Under the pieces are notes generated by a model. It made no database searches. It saw nothing but the letters and a program-made list of their open reading frames with translations, and had not been told where the DNA came from. DNA of 64,000 bases from NCBI RefSeq assembly GCF_003952505.1, contig NZ_CP034450.1, positions 1,178,001 through 1,242,000 on the forward strand, read 5' to 3'. This DNA is from Mesorhizobium sp. M4B.F.Ca.ET.058.02.1.1 (GTDB lineage: Bacteria > Pseudomonadota > Alphaproteobacteria > Rhizobiales > Rhizobiaceae). Position numbers and translations under genes: made by a program. The number at the start of each line of letters is the position of its first letter. Position 1 is the first letter of the stretch. Of this stretch, positions 62,823-64,000 are shown one piece after another.

Positions 62823-62966
62823 TCAGCCGCGCTTGCGATCCACGATAAAGCGCGGCTCGCGCCTCCATGGACTTGCCTTGCCGCGGCGCTTCTCGCTGAG
62901 CGCAGCCGAGGCAATGCCCCAATCGTTGCGGTAGACGTCCTCAAACAGAAAGTTGACCGGATGCAT
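62823..62966 (-). CDS. Micro-protein B, paralogue of micro-protein A
   Basis: The 47-residue product begins MHPVNFLFEDVYRNDWGIAS and ends basic (REPRFIVDRKRG). GGAGGG lies 4 bases before the ATG. The first 18 residues match micro-protein A at most positions, while the tails diverge. This fits a tandem duplication under protein-level selection. An operator-like palindrome lies 45 bases upstream of its start. It is too short for standard gene finders. Its function is unknown. Confidence 0.7.
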   Translation of the reverse strand: MHPVNFLFEDVYRNDWGIASAALSEKRRGKASPWRREPRFIVDRKRG

Positions 62967-63010
62967 CGCACCCTCCTTCCAAACTCGCTCCAATCGGCCG
63001 AATTGCCAAC

Positions 63011-63024
63011 TTGGATCGATTCAA
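63011..63024. promoter_or_regulatory. LacI-type palindrome, copy 2
   Basis: TTGGATCGATTCAA, the exact reverse complement of copies 1 and 3. It lies in the divergent region between micro-protein B and the LacI gene, 45-58 bases upstream of the micro-protein B start. Confidence 0.65.
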
Positions 63025-63058
63025 ACATAGGCCATCCGACCTGGGAGTCAAGCGGAAT

Positions 63059-63072
63059 TTGAATCGATCCAA
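63059..63072. promoter_or_regulatory. LacI-type palindrome, copy 3
   Basis: TTGAATCGATCCAA, 72-85 bases upstream of the LacI gene start and centred 48 bases from copy 2. The spacing is compatible with cooperative binding or looping. Confidence 0.65.
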
Positions 63073-63143
63073 GAAAAATGATATTGGACCGGAGATCGAT
63101 CCCCGTCCATGTAGTGCGGCGTGGGAGGTCCGGGAGAACAGAC

Positions 63144-64000
63144 ATGGCATCACTCATCGAAGGCCAGGCACGCCCCATCCGGCTGGCCGATATCGCCAAG
63201 GCGGCCGGCGTCTCGCATGGCACGGCCTCCAACGTCTTCAGCCGCCCGGAGATCGTGCGCGCGGAAGTGCGCGAGCGGGTCAAGGCGGTGGCCGAGGCGA
63301 TGGGCTATGCCGGACCCGACCCCAAAGGCCGGCTGCTGCGCGCCGGCAAGGTCAATGCGATCGGCGTCGCATCGACCGAGCCCCTCTCCTATTTCTTCGA
63401 CGACCCTTTCGCGCGCGTGATGATGGCCGGTATCTCCGAGGCATGCGACGCCACAGGTGCCGGCATTGCGTTGGTATCGGCTCAAAATGACGAAAAACTC
63501 GCCTGGAACATCCAGAGTGCCCTGGTCGACGGCTTCATCCTGTTCTGCATCGAGGGAGGCCCTCGCCTCGTCGAGCTGACGCGCGAACGCAGGCTCCCCT
63601 TCGTCGCGCTCGCAGTCGGCTTCGATGACGACACCATCTCGATGATCGGTATCGACAACGTCGCCGGCGCAAGGCTGGCCGCGCGTCATCTCAGCGAACT
63701 TGGGCACCGCCGCTTCGCCGTTCTGTCGCTGCCTTTCGTTGACGGCAGCACCGGTCTTGTGACGCCCGGGCGGCTCGGGACGGCGCTCTACACCGCAACG
63801 CGCGACCGACTTGCCGGCTATTTCGAGGAGCTTTCCCGCTTCGGCATCGACACCACCAAGGTGCCGGTCTACGAGACCGAAAACGAGGCCGCCTCCACCA
63901 GGGCCGGCCTCGAAGCCATCTTCGCCAGCGGCGAGCCGCCCACAGCGATCCTGGCGATGTCCGACCGCATGGCCATGGTCGCGGTCGACTGGCTGACCGG
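63144..64000 (+). CDS. LacI family transcriptional regulator (partial, C-terminus outside window)
   Basis: At least 285 residues are visible. The N-terminal HTH (IRLADIAKAAGVSHGTASNVFSRPEIVRAEVRERVKAVAEAMGY, about 12-55) is followed by a periplasmic-binding-protein-like sensor domain (NAIGVASTEPLSYFFDDPFARVMMAGISEACDATGAG and IDNVAGARLAARHLSELGHRRFAVLSLP). GGGAG lies 9 bases upstream. The effector is probably a sugar or nucleoside. The three palindromes ahead of it suggest autoregulation and control of the two micro-proteins. Sugar-transport or catabolic genes may follow beyond the window. Confidence 0.93.
   Translation, partial: MASLIEGQARPIRLADIAKAAGVSHGTASNVFSRPEIVRAEVRERVKAVAEAMGYAGPDPKGRLLRAGKVNAIGVASTEPLSYFFDDPFARVMMAGISEACDATGAGIALVSAQNDEKLAWNIQSALVDGFILFCIEGGPRLVELTRERRLPFVALAVGFDDDTISMIGIDNVAGARLAARHLSELGHRRFAVLSLPFVDGSTGLVTPGRLGTALYTATRDRLAGYFEELSRFGIDTTKVPVYETENEAASTRAGLEAIFASGEPPTAILAMSDRMAMVAVDWLT

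Overview
The window is GC-rich, almost fully coding bacterial chromosome. Gene content and order point to an alphaproteobacterium of the Rhizobiales, most likely Mesorhizobium or a close relative. The main evidence is the block glyA ... nrdR-ribD-ribE-ribH-nusB; the run from a cytochrome bc1 assembly chaperone through a YceD-like protein, plsX, fabH and ihfA to a MerR gene, with bamE divergent; a MarR regulator of the LdtR type close to an L,D-transpeptidase; and short intergenic palindromic repeats of the kind scattered through rhizobial genomes. The genus is inference, because no 16S gene or search result is available. Both ends of the window cut a gene: an AAA ATPase on the left and a LacI regulator on the right.

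Layout. 1-12 kb is mostly housekeeping: an enoyl-CoA hydratase-like/VOC/ATPase operon, rplM-rpsI with a clear promoter and terminator, a LysR regulator divergent from a PdxI-like pyridoxal reductase, a periplasmic glycerophosphodiesterase, an acyltransferase, speB, argC and ctaA. 12.1-14.5 kb is a compact operon of ArsR, SRPBCC, VOC, a small membrane protein and two DUF1801 proteins. 14.6-24.2 kb is an exopolysaccharide region: deacetylase, CelD-like acetyltransferase, Wzz/tyrosine-kinase-like copolymerase with a degenerate ATP site, short OPX lipoprotein, GT4 glycosyltransferase, WcaJ-type initiating phosphotransferase, and an O-antigen ligase/polymerase broken by a one-base frameshift. tRNA-Pro(GGG) follows. 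24.4-26.5 kb is a decayed accessory stretch with a small HTH protein, two gene remnants, a histidine-rich exported peptide and a small cysteine-containing exported protein.

26.6-31.6 kb carries lipid-synthesis and envelope genes (MerR, ihfA, fabH, plsX, YceD-like, bc1 chaperone, bamE). 31.9-35.7 kb holds the most unusual unit: a 123-residue protein whose C-terminal third reads like a MoaD/ThiS/ubiquitin-type beta-grasp protein and stops exactly at Leu-Arg-Leu-Lys-Gly-Gly, four bases upstream of a 1122-residue DUF4132 protein. 35.7-47 kb has hppA, the riboflavin/nusB/nrdR/glyA block and a sodium/proton antiporter. 47-50 kb is a peptidoglycan-stress group (L,D-transpeptidase, exported Cys protein, LdtR). 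50-58.6 kb holds valine catabolism, hemB with an orphan CobT-like von Willebrand protein directly behind it, a frameshifted DHFR-like gene, polyphosphate kinase 2 and an aldo/keto reductase. 58.6-64 kb contains a GT90 enzyme, a GntR/MFS efflux pair around a clear operator, DUF1232 and DUF423 proteins, and a LacI regulator next to two paralogous micro-proteins. Three copies of one 14-bp palindrome link the LacI gene with the micro-protein genes.

Two genes (23.1 kb and 55.8 kb) are each broken by the loss of one base in a homopolymer run, so sequencing error has to be excluded before they are called pseudogenes. No CRISPR array, rRNA operon, intact insertion sequence or prophage was seen.
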